From: Hallella bergensis DSM 17361
GTDB lineage: Bacteria; Bacteroidota; Bacteroidia; Bacteroidales; Bacteroidaceae
Length of the DNA: 64,000 bases
Assembly: GCF_000160535.1 (NCBI RefSeq)
Contig: NZ_GG704780.1
Coordinates: 198,878 to 262,877 of the forward strand
Reading direction: 5' to 3'
Shown here: positions 8,077 to 16,489 of the stretch, in pieces
Layout of the letters: each line of letters begins with the position of its first letter
How positions within the stretch are numbered: the stretch's first letter is position 1
Made by a program: the position numbers and the translations under genes
The notes under the pieces: model-generated
The model's input: only the letters and a program-made list of their open reading frames with translations
Told to the model about the DNA's origin: nothing
Database searches by the model: none

Positions 8077-8625
8077 ATGGCTTCTGGCAGGATAAGATAC
8101 GATACGGTGATCGACAAGATTGTTCGCCTCAGAGGGAAGGATGTCATTCCCGATTTTGCGGTGGCGGAACTGTACGGTGTGCAGACCAAGGAGGTGAACC
8201 AACCCGTGAGGAACAACCCAGACAAATTCCCTGAGGGGTACGTCTTCGAGGTTGACAAAGAAGAACTTGCGCATTTGCGGTCAAAATTTTTGGCCACAAA
8301 CTTGAACAAGAGTCGTGTGATGCCGAAGGCTTTCACAGAAAAAGGACTGTATATGCTCGCTACGATCTTAAAGGGTGACAAGGCAACGCAAACGACAATT
8401 ACGATTATTGAAGCCTACGCCAAGTTGCGCGAGCTGTCGCGTACGATTGGCGAGATGGCTAAGAATCCGGACGAGTTCAAGCAGAAGTCGCTCATGCAGC
8501 GCAGTGGCGAGATTGTGGATGATCTTTTTGGTGACGATTTTCAAACTGATGAGACTGAGACAGAGATTGAACTTAATTTTGCCGTGCTGAAACTCAAGCA
8601 TACGATCAAGAGAAAAAAGCAGTAG
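8077..8625 (+). CDS. ORF6N-domain protein (phage-type DNA-binding/antirepressor family)
   Basis: 182 residues. The first 100 match the ORF6N domain pattern: V-I-x-L-R-G-K-x-V-I-x-D-x-x-V-A-E-L-Y-G-V, then T-K-x-V-N-Q-x-V-x-N-N-x-x-K-F-P-E, and A-F-T-E-K-G-L-Y-M-L-A-T-I-L-K. This domain is known from phage regulatory proteins and from chromosomal accessory islands and is thought to bind DNA. The charged C-terminal part (about 105-182) looks helical. The gene starts an accessory block followed 4 nt later by a small hypothetical gene and then by a Fic gene. The ATG follows GGAGACCAAGAAAGG. Its biological target is unknown. Confidence 0.85.
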   Translation: MASGRIRYDTVIDKIVRLRGKDVIPDFAVAELYGVQTKEVNQPVRNNPDKFPEGYVFEVDKEELAHLRSKFLATNLNKSRVMPKAFTEKGLYMLATILKGDKATQTTITIIEAYAKLRELSRTIGEMAKNPDEFKQKSLMQRSGEIVDDLFGDDFQTDETETEIELNFAVLKLKHTIKRKKQ

Positions 8626-8629
8626 CTCT

Positions 8630-8926
8630 ATGGAATTGAAAGAGTTTATCAATGACACCCTTACTCAGATAGCAGAGGGCGTGCAGAACGCCATTGACCA
8701 GTCAGATGGTAAAGATTACTTGGTCAGTCCAACAACTGGCAAGGTCGGACTTTCATGCACGGTGCATTTCGACCTATCGGTAGAAGGTCAAAAAGATGGA
8801 GGAGCCAACATTAAGGTTTTGAGTGGCAATGTTTCTGAACACGTCACCAACCGAATAAACTTCGACATCACTATGACATTACCGCACTCTTCACTAAGCA
8901 ATATCCCCAAGATGCCAACGATGTGA
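8630..8926 (+). CDS. Small conserved-looking hypothetical protein
   Basis: 98 residues beginning MELKEFINDTLTQIAEGVQN, a helical segment, then strands rich in V/I (GLSCTVHFDLSVEG, RINFDITMTLP). The arrangement of an amphipathic helix followed by a beta domain ending in R-I-x-F-x-I/V-x-x-x-L-P recalls small accessory proteins seen in variable bacterial islands, but I cannot name the family. The ATG is 4 nt after the ORF6N stop, so the two are probably co-translated. There is no signal peptide or membrane segment. Confidence 0.6.
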   Translation: MELKEFINDTLTQIAEGVQNAIDQSDGKDYLVSPTTGKVGLSCTVHFDLSVEGQKDGGANIKVLSGNVSEHVTNRINFDITMTLPHSSLSNIPKMPTM

Positions 8927-8944
8927 TTTTTTTTGGGGTTTTAT

Positions 8945-8975
8945 TTGACGGTTCGACATCTTTTCTTTATTTTTG
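8945..8975 (+). promoter_or_regulatory. Promoter of the Fic gene
   Basis: TTG (8945-8947), 20-nt spacer, TATTTTTG (8968-8975): full match to the Bacteroidota pattern, about 57 nt before the Fic ATG. It lets fic be transcribed apart from the ORF6N gene. Confidence 0.7.
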
Positions 8976-9002
8976 TCGCAGAATCTGCGACGTTTAGCGT
9001 CG
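8975..9002 (+). promoter_or_regulatory. Tandem palindromes at the fic transcription start (candidate operator)
   Basis: GTCGCAGAATCTGCGAC (8975-8991) is a perfect palindrome apart from its central base and overlaps the end of the -7 box. It is followed by CGACG-TTTAG-CGTCG (8988-9002). Their position at +1 suits an operator or a 5' RNA hairpin. The link to the ORF6N or Fic protein as regulator is inference. Confidence 0.55.
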
Positions 9003-9031
9003 AACTTTGTTGCACATAGAAAGAGAACCGG

Positions 9032-10336
9032 ATGTATATACACGAAAGAGAGGATTGGACAAACTTCCATTGGGATGCCTCCGAGGTATCCGTCCTTCAG
9101 GAGACAGTCTGCCGTAAACAAGGTCTGCTTTACGGTCGATTAAGTTCGCTTGGCTTTGACAGTAAACTCAGAGCCATGGCAGAGAACCTGACACATGACG
9201 TTGTGTATTCTTCTGAGATTGAGGGCATACGTCTGAACGAGGAGCAGGTACGCTCTTCAATCGCCCGAAAATTAGGAATAGAGAATGTGAAATACACTGC
9301 CCCTTCTCACTATGTTGACTCTGTGGTGGGTGTGATGCTCGAAGCTGTAAAGAACTATGACCAACCTCTCAGTAAAGAGAAGCTGTGCGCTTGGCAATCA
9401 GCGTTTTTTCCAACCGGGTTCAGCGAGGGCACTCCAATCGAGATTGGACAGTATCGCACAAGCGAGGAGCATATTGTCAGTGGGATGTTTGGTCGTGAGA
9501 AGATTCATTATGTAGCCCCATCTCCTGACCTGATAGAAGGCGAGATGCAAAAGTTTATAGCCTGGTTTGATGGCGATGACTCGGTTGGTAGTGTAATCCG
9601 TTCGGCTATAGCTCATTTTTGGTTTGTCAGCATTCATCCTTTCGAAGATGGCAATGGACGATTGGCTCGCATTCTTTCTGACATGCTTCTGGCACGTGGA
9701 GAGAAGATAGACCTGCGTTTCTATAATGTTTCGTCTCAAATCAATAAAGACAAAAACCGCTATTACGACATACTGGAGCGCATGCAACGTGGGGAGGGTG
9801 ACATCACGGAATGGTTGGTGTGGTATATGCAGAAATTGATTGATGCGCTGGACGAGGCAGATGCCTTGGTTACAACCATCTTGAACAAGAGTTTTTTCTG
9901 GCAAAAGGCAGCAGCCGTGCCTATGACCGAGCGACAAACACAGGTGCTTAATCGCTTCCTCGATGGCTATGAGGCAAAGATAACATCCAAGACCTGGGCA
10001 TCGTTGGCGAAGTGTTCGAAGGATACAGCCATACGTGACATACAGGATCTTGTCAGCAAGAACGTATTGATAGAAGACATTCCCGGAGCCAAGCGCCCAA
10101 GCTATTCTATTGTCTTTGATGCAGAAGACCTCACTCCGTTCTTTACCGATGTACATATTACCTCAGAGAATGGCAAACCCTATTTCAATGCCCTGTTCAA
10201 AGGGCAAAGAAAAATTTGTGAAAGAATATTGCCACTCGATGCAGAGCGTTATCAAAAGGGCGACTTACCTCTGTCGAATCTGCTTCATAAATATTGCTCG
10301 TATTTGATGACAAACGAAAATACGGACGTTCGCTGA
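9032..10336 (+). CDS. Fic-domain protein (AMPylase-type), class II with N-terminal inhibitory helix
   Basis: 434 residues. The Fic active-site motif HPFEDGNGRLAR has its catalytic histidine near residue 202. An inhibitory-helix motif of the form S-x-x-x-E-G is at residues 60-65 (SSEIEG), upstream of the core as in class II Fic proteins, so self-inhibition by the glutamate is expected. The N-terminus (WTNFHWD, QG-L-GRL) matches the DUF4172-type leader of this family. Residues about 310-365 form a likely winged helix. A further tail of about 70 residues exceeds the usual length near 370. The target protein is unknown. Its own promoter and palindromes lie upstream, and an ORF6N gene precedes it in the same orientation. 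Confidence 0.9.
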   Translation: MYIHEREDWTNFHWDASEVSVLQETVCRKQGLLYGRLSSLGFDSKLRAMAENLTHDVVYSSEIEGIRLNEEQVRSSIARKLGIENVKYTAPSHYVDSVVGVMLEAVKNYDQPLSKEKLCAWQSAFFPTGFSEGTPIEIGQYRTSEEHIVSGMFGREKIHYVAPSPDLIEGEMQKFIAWFDGDDSVGSVIRSAIAHFWFVSIHPFEDGNGRLARILSDMLLARGEKIDLRFYNVSSQINKDKNRYYDILERMQRGEGDITEWLVWYMQKLIDALDEADALVTTILNKSFFWQKAAAVPMTERQTQVLNRFLDGYEAKITSKTWASLAKCSKDTAIRDIQDLVSKNVLIEDIPGAKRPSYSIVFDAEDLTPFFTDVHITSENGKPYFNALFKGQRKICERILPLDAERYQKGDLPLSNLLHKYCSYLMTNENTDVR

Positions 10337-10400
10337 TCGTTAGGAGCGGTGCAGGTAGCGGTGGAAGAATAGGCATTCGAGGTAGAATGCAAAATAATAT

Positions 10401-10435
10401 GGCGGACAGCCCCGATTTATCAGGGGGCTTCCGCC
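10401..10435. terminator. Hairpin between convergent fic and thiL
   Basis: GGCGGA-AGCCCC paired with GGGGGCTTCCGCC around a 9-nt loop, in the 141-nt gap between the two converging stop codons. It could serve either strand. There is no clear T run, so it is a weak terminator call. Confidence 0.5.
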
Positions 10436-10477
10436 TAAGTTCGTCTTTGCAGGCGATGATTCCAAGGGCTGGGCTTC

Positions 10478-11590
10478 TTATTGCAGCGGGTTCCAGCCCT
10501 GTGCGGTGATATCAAACTCCTGTTGGTCTCGAGAAATGAGACGTACGCCGAGTTCGGGCTTGGTGATATAGCCAATCTGCTTAACCCCGGCTTCTTCTAA
10601 GTCTTGTAATTTGTCGTGATCGCCAATCGGACAGGTGAAAAGGAGTTCGTAATCCTCGCCACCATTCATGGCAGCGGTGGTTACGTTGATGTTCAGTTCT
10701 TCGGCCATAATTGCCGTTTGGTAGTCGATTGGAATGTTTTTTTCGTATATCCGGCAACCGCAATTGCTCCTTTTGCAAATGTGAAGCAGTTCGGAACTCA
10801 ACCCATCAGAGATATCCATCATGGCTGTGGGACGGATGTTGTGTTCTCTTAGGAGTTGGATCATGTCACCGCGTGCTTCGGGTTTGAGCTGTCGTTCCAA
10901 TAAATATTCCTTGCCGGCAAAGTCGGGTTGGAAATTGGCGATGTGGGAGCCTTGCTCCTGGAAGTGCTTGACTGCCTCTTCGTTACCCGCCTTTTGGGCT
11001 TCCTTGATTTTCCGGTTGATATCGTCAATTTGCTGATAGTAAACCTCCTTTTCGCGCTCGAGGAGTTGCAGTCCCATATAGGCAGCCCCCAGGTCTCCGG
11101 TTACACAAACCAGGTCGGTTTCCTTTGCGCCATTTCGATAAACAATATCCTCCTTGCGCGCTTCCCCAATGCAGGTGATACTGATGGCCAGTCCTGTGTA
11201 AGAGGAGGTGGTGTCGCCTCCCACAATATCAATGCTCCATTTGTCGCATGCACTGCGCAACCCTTTGTAGAAAGCTTCGATATCTTCGACCTTGAACCTT
11301 TTGCCGATGGCCATGGATACAGTCATTTGACGTGGTGTGCCGTTCATGGCGAATATGTCGGATATGTTTTCCATAGCCGCCTTGTAGCCAAGTTCTTGCA
11401 TGGTGACGTAGGTCAGGTCAAAATGGATGCCCTCCATAAGCATGTCGGTTGTGATGAGCACTTCGGTGTTGGGGTAGTGCATCACGGCACAATCATCGCC
11501 GATGCCAAAAATGGAAGAAGCGTTGTTGAGTTGGATGTCTTTGGTGATGTGGTCTATGAGACCAAATTCTCCGAGCTTGGAAATTTCCAT
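10478..11590 (-). CDS. thiL: Thiamine-monophosphate kinase
   Basis: Phosphorylates thiamine monophosphate to the cofactor thiamine pyrophosphate with ATP. Family motifs are present: IGDDCAV near the N-terminus, TTDMLMEGIHFD (metal/substrate site), IVGGDTT and MDISDGLSSEL. The C-terminus has GGEDYELLFT. At 370 residues it is longer than the typical 320-345 because of a charged, coiled-coil-like insertion around residues 175-210. It is the last gene of the sppA-lpxK-punA-thiL run, about 100 nt after punA with a hairpin between, so it may be partly uncoupled. The role follows from family membership, and no other thiamine gene is in the window. Confidence 0.93.
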   Translation of the reverse strand: MEISKLGEFGLIDHITKDIQLNNASSIFGIGDDCAVMHYPNTEVLITTDMLMEGIHFDLTYVTMQELGYKAAMENISDIFAMNGTPRQMTVSMAIGKRFKVEDIEAFYKGLRSACDKWSIDIVGGDTTSSYTGLAISITCIGEARKEDIVYRNGAKETDLVCVTGDLGAAYMGLQLLEREKEVYYQQIDDINRKIKEAQKAGNEEAVKHFQEQGSHIANFQPDFAGKEYLLERQLKPEARGDMIQLLREHNIRPTAMMDISDGLSSELLHICKRSNCGCRIYEKNIPIDYQTAIMAEELNINVTTAAMNGGEDYELLFTCPIGDHDKLQDLEEAGVKQIGYITKPELGVRLISRDQQEFDITAQGWNPLQ

Positions 11591-11621
11591 GGGATTGAAT
11601 GATGGGGAGTTGGGAAATTAA

Positions 11622-11661
11622 AGGAGTGCTTATAGCTGTTGGTTGTCGGCTATAAGCACCT
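11622..11661 (-). terminator. Hairpin between punA and thiL
   Basis: AGGAGTGCTTATAGC (11622-11636) pairs with GCTATAAGCACCT (11649-11661). On the minus strand it is followed by TTTAATTT. It may terminate or attenuate transcription after punA. Confidence 0.55.
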
Positions 11662-11686
11662 GTGTTTTTATAATCTATTAATCATG

Positions 11687-12496
11687 TTACGACCGTTGTA
11701 TCATGGCTCTCATGATTTCTGTCATTTTCGGTTGGGCTGCATTGGCCGCTTGCTGCACTTCCTCATGGCTCACCTGTACTGGGGTGTCGAATCCTCCCAG
11801 GTCCGTGATGATACTCATGCCAAATACCTTGATGCCACAATGCCGTGCCACGATGACCTCAGGAACGGTGGACATGCCGACGGCATCTCCGCCTATGGTG
11901 CGAAACATACGGTATTCTGCCGGCGTCTCAAAGGTAGGTCCTTGAACGCCAACATATACACCGTGTTGGAGTTTGAGATTCTTTTCCTTGGCCAGCTCAT
12001 CAGCCAAGGCGATGAGTTTGCAGTCGTAGGGCTGGTGCATGTCGGGGAAACGGGGACCTGTTGGGAAGTTAGGGCCATGCAGTGGATGCTCGGGGAAGAA
12101 ATTGATATGGTCTGTAATGACCATCAGGTCACCGATGCCGAACTCCGGGTTCATTCCTCCGGCTGCGTTGCTGACGAAAAGTGTTTCGATGCCCAATTCG
12201 TACATCACGCGCTCTGGAAAGGTAACCTCTTTCATGGTATAGCCTTCGTAATAATGGAAGCGTCCTTCCATGGCCATGATGTCTTTGCCTCCCAGCTTGC
12301 CGAAAATCAGTCGTCCGGCATGTCCCTCAACGGTTGAAACGGGGAAGTTGGGGATATCCTTGTATGAAAAAGCGTACGAATCAGTTATCTCTGAAGCTAA
12401 TTGTCCCAGGCCTGTTCCCAGAATGATGGCCGTCTTTGGGCTTGTCGTCATCCTTTCTTTTAACCAGGATGCTGTTTCTTGAATTTTTTTGTACAT
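11687..12496 (-). CDS. punA: Purine-nucleoside phosphorylase, trimeric (PNP-I) type
   Basis: Cleaves inosine/guanosine (and deoxy forms) with phosphate to free base and ribose-1-phosphate for purine salvage. Its 269 residues match the family. Visible motifs are the phosphate loop ILGTGLGQLA, EGHAGRL, GRFHYYEGY, SNAAGGMNPEF, GPTFETPAEYR and GGDAVGMSTVPE. It starts 116 nt before the lpxK stop in a different frame, so its first ~38 codons, including the phosphate loop, overlap lpxK. Translational coupling with lpxK is likely. The start at 12496 matches the length of the family, so the overlap is not an artefact of a misplaced punA start. Confidence 0.95.
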   Translation of the reverse strand: MYKKIQETASWLKERMTTSPKTAIILGTGLGQLASEITDSYAFSYKDIPNFPVSTVEGHAGRLIFGKLGGKDIMAMEGRFHYYEGYTMKEVTFPERVMYELGIETLFVSNAAGGMNPEFGIGDLMVITDHINFFPEHPLHGPNFPTGPRFPDMHQPYDCKLIALADELAKEKNLKLQHGVYVGVQGPTFETPAEYRMFRTIGGDAVGMSTVPEVIVARHCGIKVFGMSIITDLGGFDTPVQVSHEEVQQAANAAQPKMTEIMRAMIQRS

Positions 12497-13580
12497 AGCT
12501 AATGATTTTAGATTTAAACTTTTCTTCTTGTTCCAATAGGAATTTTACCTTGATGGGCAGGGCGAATAGGTTTGCCCGCACCTCTTCCGAAAGTCCGTTG
12601 AGCTTGATGAGGCGTGTGGCATCTTTCTCTGTGGTAATCATAATCTTCGGTGATGGAAGATTGGCAAAGGCTCGGTTGATCTTTTCGGCGTCCTTGGCTT
12701 TAAACAGATGATGGTCGGCAAAAGCCAGTGACTCGATGGTCCTACATTTCGAACGCAGGTCGTTTTTCATCTGCTCGGGCGAGGCAATGCCTGTGAGCAG
12801 CAGCACATTCTTTCCGGAGAGAACCGACAGGGGTTTCTTGCTGCCTGTGCCCAAGACTGGCGCTTCCTGCTGAAACACGGGCTGGGGCGTGTCGTAGTCA
12901 ACGCAGGTGAAAAACAATTCCTGATAGGGGAACAGGTCCATGGCTTTGGTCAGAACTCTGAACTCCATGGGCTTCAAGTCTTTGGGGCATTTGGTGACGA
13001 TCACGATATCGGCACGGTTTTTCCCTTTCATGGGTTCGCGCAGATGTCCTGCCGGCAGGAGTTTGTCGTAGATAATGAGCCGGTGATAATCCACCAACAG
13101 GATGTTGATGCCCGGTTTCACGTAGCGATGCTGGAATGCATCGTCGAGCAGGACAACATCGACGTCGTTGGTTTCAGGGTCAGAGGTAAGGCGTTCAATT
13201 CCGTTGCGTCTGTTCTTATCGACGGCCACATAAATATCCTTGAACTTTTGCTTCATTTGACAGGGTTCGTCGCCGATGTCGCGCATGTCAGAATTGTCCT
13301 TGGCCAGCACATAGCCACGGCTTTTGCGCTTATATCCCCGTGACAATACAGCAACCCTGACCTTGTCTTTCAGCAGTCTAACCAAATATTCCACATGCGG
13401 GGTTTTGCCCGAACCGCCGACCGTGATGTTTCCCACGGAGATCACAGGAATGTCGAACGGCCTCTGTTCAAGCACACCAAGCTCAAAGAGTTGATTCCGT
13501 ATGCCCACTCCGATGCCATATAACCAGCTGAGAGGTAGCAGCCATTCGTTTATTTTGATGAGATCTCCTTCTGTTCGCAT
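12381..13580 (-). CDS. lpxK: Tetraacyldisaccharide 4'-kinase (lipid A biosynthesis)
   Basis: Inner-membrane enzyme adding the 4'-phosphate to the lipid A precursor disaccharide. It has an N-terminal hydrophobic anchor (WLLPLSWLYGIGVGIRN), then the P-loop region VGNITVGGSGKTPHVEYLV. VLLDDAFQHRYV and TTEKDATRL follow further on. Its 399 residues are longer than the ~330 of proteobacterial enzymes. The last 38 codons run out of frame into punA, so the tail (YVQKNSRNSILV..., ending NRPGTISFRDN) is encoded by the same DNA as the punA start. It follows sppA by 36 nt in the same operon. Confidence 0.94.
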   Translation of the reverse strand: MRTEGDLIKINEWLLPLSWLYGIGVGIRNQLFELGVLEQRPFDIPVISVGNITVGGSGKTPHVEYLVRLLKDKVRVAVLSRGYKRKSRGYVLAKDNSDMRDIGDEPCQMKQKFKDIYVAVDKNRRNGIERLTSDPETNDVDVVLLDDAFQHRYVKPGINILLVDYHRLIIYDKLLPAGHLREPMKGKNRADIVIVTKCPKDLKPMEFRVLTKAMDLFPYQELFFTCVDYDTPQPVFQQEAPVLGTGSKKPLSVLSGKNVLLLTGIASPEQMKNDLRSKCRTIESLAFADHHLFKAKDAEKINRAFANLPSPKIMITTEKDATRLIKLNGLSEEVRANLFALPIKVKFLLEQEEKFKSKIISYVQKNSRNSILVKRKDDDKPKDGHHSGNRPGTISFRDN

Positions 13581-13616
13581 GCGTCCTTCATCAGTTTTGC
13601 GGGGAAAGCTTTTCGT

Positions 13617-15386
13617 TTATCTTAGTTGAATCATAAAGGGCATTCTGGCCTGCAATCCGGTGTGTGCCTCGGTGGTTCGAATCAGCATGAACGGTTCGTA
13701 GAAGTTGCCGAGTGCGATTCGCAGCTTTTCATCGAGAATGCCATCCTCGCGCCCCTCGGTGCTCTTCATAATCTGATCGAACAGACTGGCAGGGGCCGGG
13801 TAGTTGGTGGTGTAATACGTTTCAACCTTGGCCAGTTGGGCAGCTTTGGCCACAGCCTTGTCCAAACCACCCAAGCCATCCACCAGTCCCAACTTCAGGG
13901 CATCGCTTCCCAGATAGACGTGCCCCTGTGCATAAGCCTCCACCTTGTCCATAGACATGCGTCGTCCTTTTGCCACACGGTTTTTGAAAAGCATGTACCC
14001 GCGGTCTATCGAGCTTTGAATATATCCGAATTGCTCTGCCGTCATGGGTTTTACTTCTGAGCCCATGGTCGAGTTGCGATTGGTTTTCACCTCATCGTAT
14101 TTCACGCCGAGCATTCGAGTCATCAGGTCGGAGCGGTCTCTGGCTATGCCGAAGATGCCGATACTGCCGGTAATGGTTGTCGGTTCGGCATAGATGTAGT
14201 TGGCACCCGCACTGATATAGTAGCCACCCGAAGCTGCCGCACCGCCCATAGACACCACGACGGGCTTCTTGGCCTTGAGCAGTTCCACCTGTCGCCATAT
14301 CTGCTCGGAGGCGTAGGCCGACCCTCCACCCGAGTTCACTCGGAGAACCACAGCTTTGACATCATCGTTGTCGGCCAGTTCGGCCAAGTCTTTACAAACA
14401 TCTTTGGCCACAATGAGGTTTGGGGTCAGAAACGAGTTTTGAGGCACATCCTCATTGACAATGTTGCCATATGCATAATACACGGCAATGGCATCACCGT
14501 CCGTATCCTCCTGGACATTGGCCATTCCGTTGACTGAAATTTGGTTGATGGCGTCATCCTCGTCTAATTTCAGGAGCTTCTTGACGGTATTTTTCACTTG
14601 GTCGTTGTACAGCAGACCGTCCACCATCTTGTACTTCACCATGTTTTTCGGGTCTTCCAATGTAATCACCCGGTCGGCGTATGCATTGAGCGTGTCTGTG
14701 CTAATGCCGCGACTCTTGGATACGGCCTGACATATCGTCTGCCACCACCCACCGATATAGCGTTCAGTTTGCTGCCGACTGGGCTCGCTCATGTGGTCTT
14801 CGGTGTATATTTCGGTTGCACTCTTGTACTTGCCACATTTGAAGGGAATCATCTTGATACCGATCTTCGCGTAGGTGTCTTTGAGGAACACCACCTGTCC
14901 TCCGATGCCGGTCCAGTCTATGGCACCCTGTGGATTCATGTATATTTTGTTGGCTGCGGAAGCCAGATAGTAGCATGGCTGTGAGTAGGTTTCGCCGTAG
15001 GCCACAATCCACTTGCCCGTTTTCCTGAAACCCTCGAGGGCGTTGCGTATTTCCTCCAACTGAGCCATGTCAGCTTGCAAGGCTCCTGCATTGAGGTAGA
15101 TACCCTTGATGTTCTCGTTGTTTTTTGCTTTTTTTATGGCCAAAAGGATTTCGCGCAATCCAAGATTGGTGTTGCCGCTCAGTTGGGTACTGATGCTCTC
15201 GTCGGCCTGTTCTTGCATCACACCGTTGAGATCGATGACCAGCACGCTGTTCTCCTTTATTTTCTGTGTCGCCTCAGAAGAGGCAATCATGCCTGCAATG
15301 CTCATCACTCCAAGGACAGACAGGGCTACACCAAAAATAATCAAACCAACGATTGTAGCTCCAACGTATTTTAAAAAGTCTTTCAT
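13617..15386 (-). CDS. sppA: Signal peptide peptidase SppA, 67-kDa type
   Basis: Membrane-bound serine protease of the S49 family that degrades cleaved signal peptides. It has one N-terminal membrane segment (residues about 8-35) and two tandem S49 domains, 589 residues as expected for the long form. The catalytic dyad is visible: lysine near 188 in GKYKSATE in the first domain and serine near 386 in AAASGGYY in the second. The RVNSGGGSA motif precedes the serine. It is the first gene of the sppA-lpxK-punA-thiL run, behind the promoter box at 15428, divergent from the dehydrogenase gene at 15502. Confidence 0.95.
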   Translation of the reverse strand: MKDFLKYVGATIVGLIIFGVALSVLGVMSIAGMIASSEATQKIKENSVLVIDLNGVMQEQADESISTQLSGNTNLGLREILLAIKKAKNNENIKGIYLNAGALQADMAQLEEIRNALEGFRKTGKWIVAYGETYSQPCYYLASAANKIYMNPQGAIDWTGIGGQVVFLKDTYAKIGIKMIPFKCGKYKSATEIYTEDHMSEPSRQQTERYIGGWWQTICQAVSKSRGISTDTLNAYADRVITLEDPKNMVKYKMVDGLLYNDQVKNTVKKLLKLDEDDAINQISVNGMANVQEDTDGDAIAVYYAYGNIVNEDVPQNSFLTPNLIVAKDVCKDLAELADNDDVKAVVLRVNSGGGSAYASEQIWRQVELLKAKKPVVVSMGGAAASGGYYISAGANYIYAEPTTITGSIGIFGIARDRSDLMTRMLGVKYDEVKTNRNSTMGSEVKPMTAEQFGYIQSSIDRGYMLFKNRVAKGRRMSMDKVEAYAQGHVYLGSDALKLGLVDGLGGLDKAVAKAAQLAKVETYYTTNYPAPASLFDQIMKSTEGREDGILDEKLRIALGNFYEPFMLIRTTEAHTGLQARMPFMIQLR

Positions 15387-15427
15387 CTGTGTTGTTAATG
15401 CTTATGTGAGAAATGATATGATAGATG

Positions 15428-15435
15428 CAAATATA
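15428..15435 (-). promoter_or_regulatory. -7 box of the sppA operon
   Basis: TATATTTG on the minus strand, about 42 nt upstream of the sppA ATG, fits TAnnTTTG. No clear -33 TTG at the right distance. Confidence 0.5.
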
Positions 15436-15489
15436 CTGTAATTTTCTGAAAGTTCCGTGCATTTAACACTGTTTTGTTTTACAAATTGT

Positions 15490-15497
15490 TATTTTTG
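15490..15497 (+). promoter_or_regulatory. -7 box of the dehydrogenase gene
   Basis: TATTTTTG directly upstream of the ATG at 15502. Transcription would begin almost at the start codon, so the mRNA would be nearly leaderless. The -33 element is not well placed, which weakens the call. Confidence 0.45.
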
Positions 15498-15501
15498 TAT
15501 T

Positions 15502-16245
15502 ATGAAACAGAAAGCAATTGTGATGGGCGCCAGTTCCGGTTTGGGTATGGAGGTAGCCAAGCGCCTGATCAGGGATGGCTGGCAGGTGGGACTTGCTGCA
15601 CGCCGCGTGGAGATTTTGGAGACGCTCGGGGAGACACATGCCGACCGACCCGTTGTTGCCCGGATAGACGTAACGGCTGACGACGCAGCAGAAAAGATGC
15701 GCGCCCTGATTGAAAAACTTGGTGGAGTAGACCTGTATTTCCATGCCTCGGGCATCGGAAAGCAAAATCCTGAACTCGATGCTGACATCGAGCAAAACAC
15801 CATCCAAACCAACGGCTTCGGCTTTGCACGGATGGTGGGTGAGGTGTTCAGGTGGATGGCCACGCATGGTGGAGGCCACATCGCTGTGATATCAAGCATT
15901 GCGGGTACCAAGGGACTGGGGCCGGCAGCCAGCTACAGTGCAACTAAATCGTTTCAAGGCACATATATTCAGGCCCTGGAACAGCTGTCCAACAACAGAA
16001 AACTAAACATCAGGTTCACCGACCTAAGGCCGGGCTTTGTGGATACCGACCTTATCCGGGGAAGTCATTTTCCAATGACACTTTCTGTAGACGAGGTGGC
16101 AGACGAAATGATGGCAGCCATCACTCATGGTATGCACGTGAGAATCATCGATTGGCGCTGGCGTATCGTGGTGAAGCTGTGGCGGTTGCTGCCCTCTTTT
16201 GTTTGGCGAAGGCTGCGGCTGACCGGCGCAAAGGACGGCATGTAG
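15502..16245 (+). CDS. Short-chain dehydrogenase/reductase
   Basis: 247-residue classical SDR. It has the Rossmann motif MGASSGLGMEVA at the N-terminus, a catalytic-type ISSIAG-(x)n-SYSATK stretch (Ser, Tyr and Lys of the SDR active site), and LRPGFVDTDL after it. It probably uses NAD(P)H. The substrate cannot be inferred. The open frame extends 15 codons upstream, but the Rossmann strand begins right after the ATG at 15502 (MKQKAIVMGASSG) and the upstream part overlaps the -7 box. It is transcribed divergently from sppA and upstream of, but probably not coupled to, the pectin genes. Confidence 0.9.
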   Translation: MKQKAIVMGASSGLGMEVAKRLIRDGWQVGLAARRVEILETLGETHADRPVVARIDVTADDAAEKMRALIEKLGGVDLYFHASGIGKQNPELDADIEQNTIQTNGFGFARMVGEVFRWMATHGGGHIAVISSIAGTKGLGPAASYSATKSFQGTYIQALEQLSNNRKLNIRFTDLRPGFVDTDLIRGSHFPMTLSVDEVADEMMAAITHGMHVRIIDWRWRIVVKLWRLLPSFVWRRLRLTGAKDGM

Positions 16246-16346
16246 CATACGTGCACACGAAGCCCATCGACACATCCCCAACATGTTTTAAATATTGTTG
16301 TCAGTTGGAGATGGTGGTAAAAAAACGGGTGAATGGTCAAAAATCG

Positions 16347-16376
16347 CAGGCCTTAAATCAAAATTAACAAGGCCTG
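16347..16376 (+). promoter_or_regulatory. Inverted repeat upstream of the pectin unit
   Basis: CAGGCCTT (16347-16354) and AAGGCCTG (16369-16376) form a perfect 8-bp inverted repeat with a 14-nt spacer. It ends 16 nt before the -7 box at 16393-16400, a position suited to a regulator of the GH28-CE12 genes. It could instead be the 3' hairpin of the dehydrogenase mRNA. Confidence 0.4.
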
Positions 16377-16392
16377 ATAGGTATATTATCCG

Positions 16393-16400
16393 TAATTTTG
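16393..16400 (+). promoter_or_regulatory. -7 box of the GH28 gene
   Basis: TAATTTTG matches TAnnTTTG, about 90 nt upstream of the chosen ATG. There is no TTG at the -33 distance, as expected if an activator is needed. Confidence 0.5.
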
Positions 16401-16489
16401 CCACATATCATGATGAATTTATACTTATGAAACCTAATTCTAAACAACAGTTGACACTCCTATCAACTGATGAAAACTTATGGAGTAAA

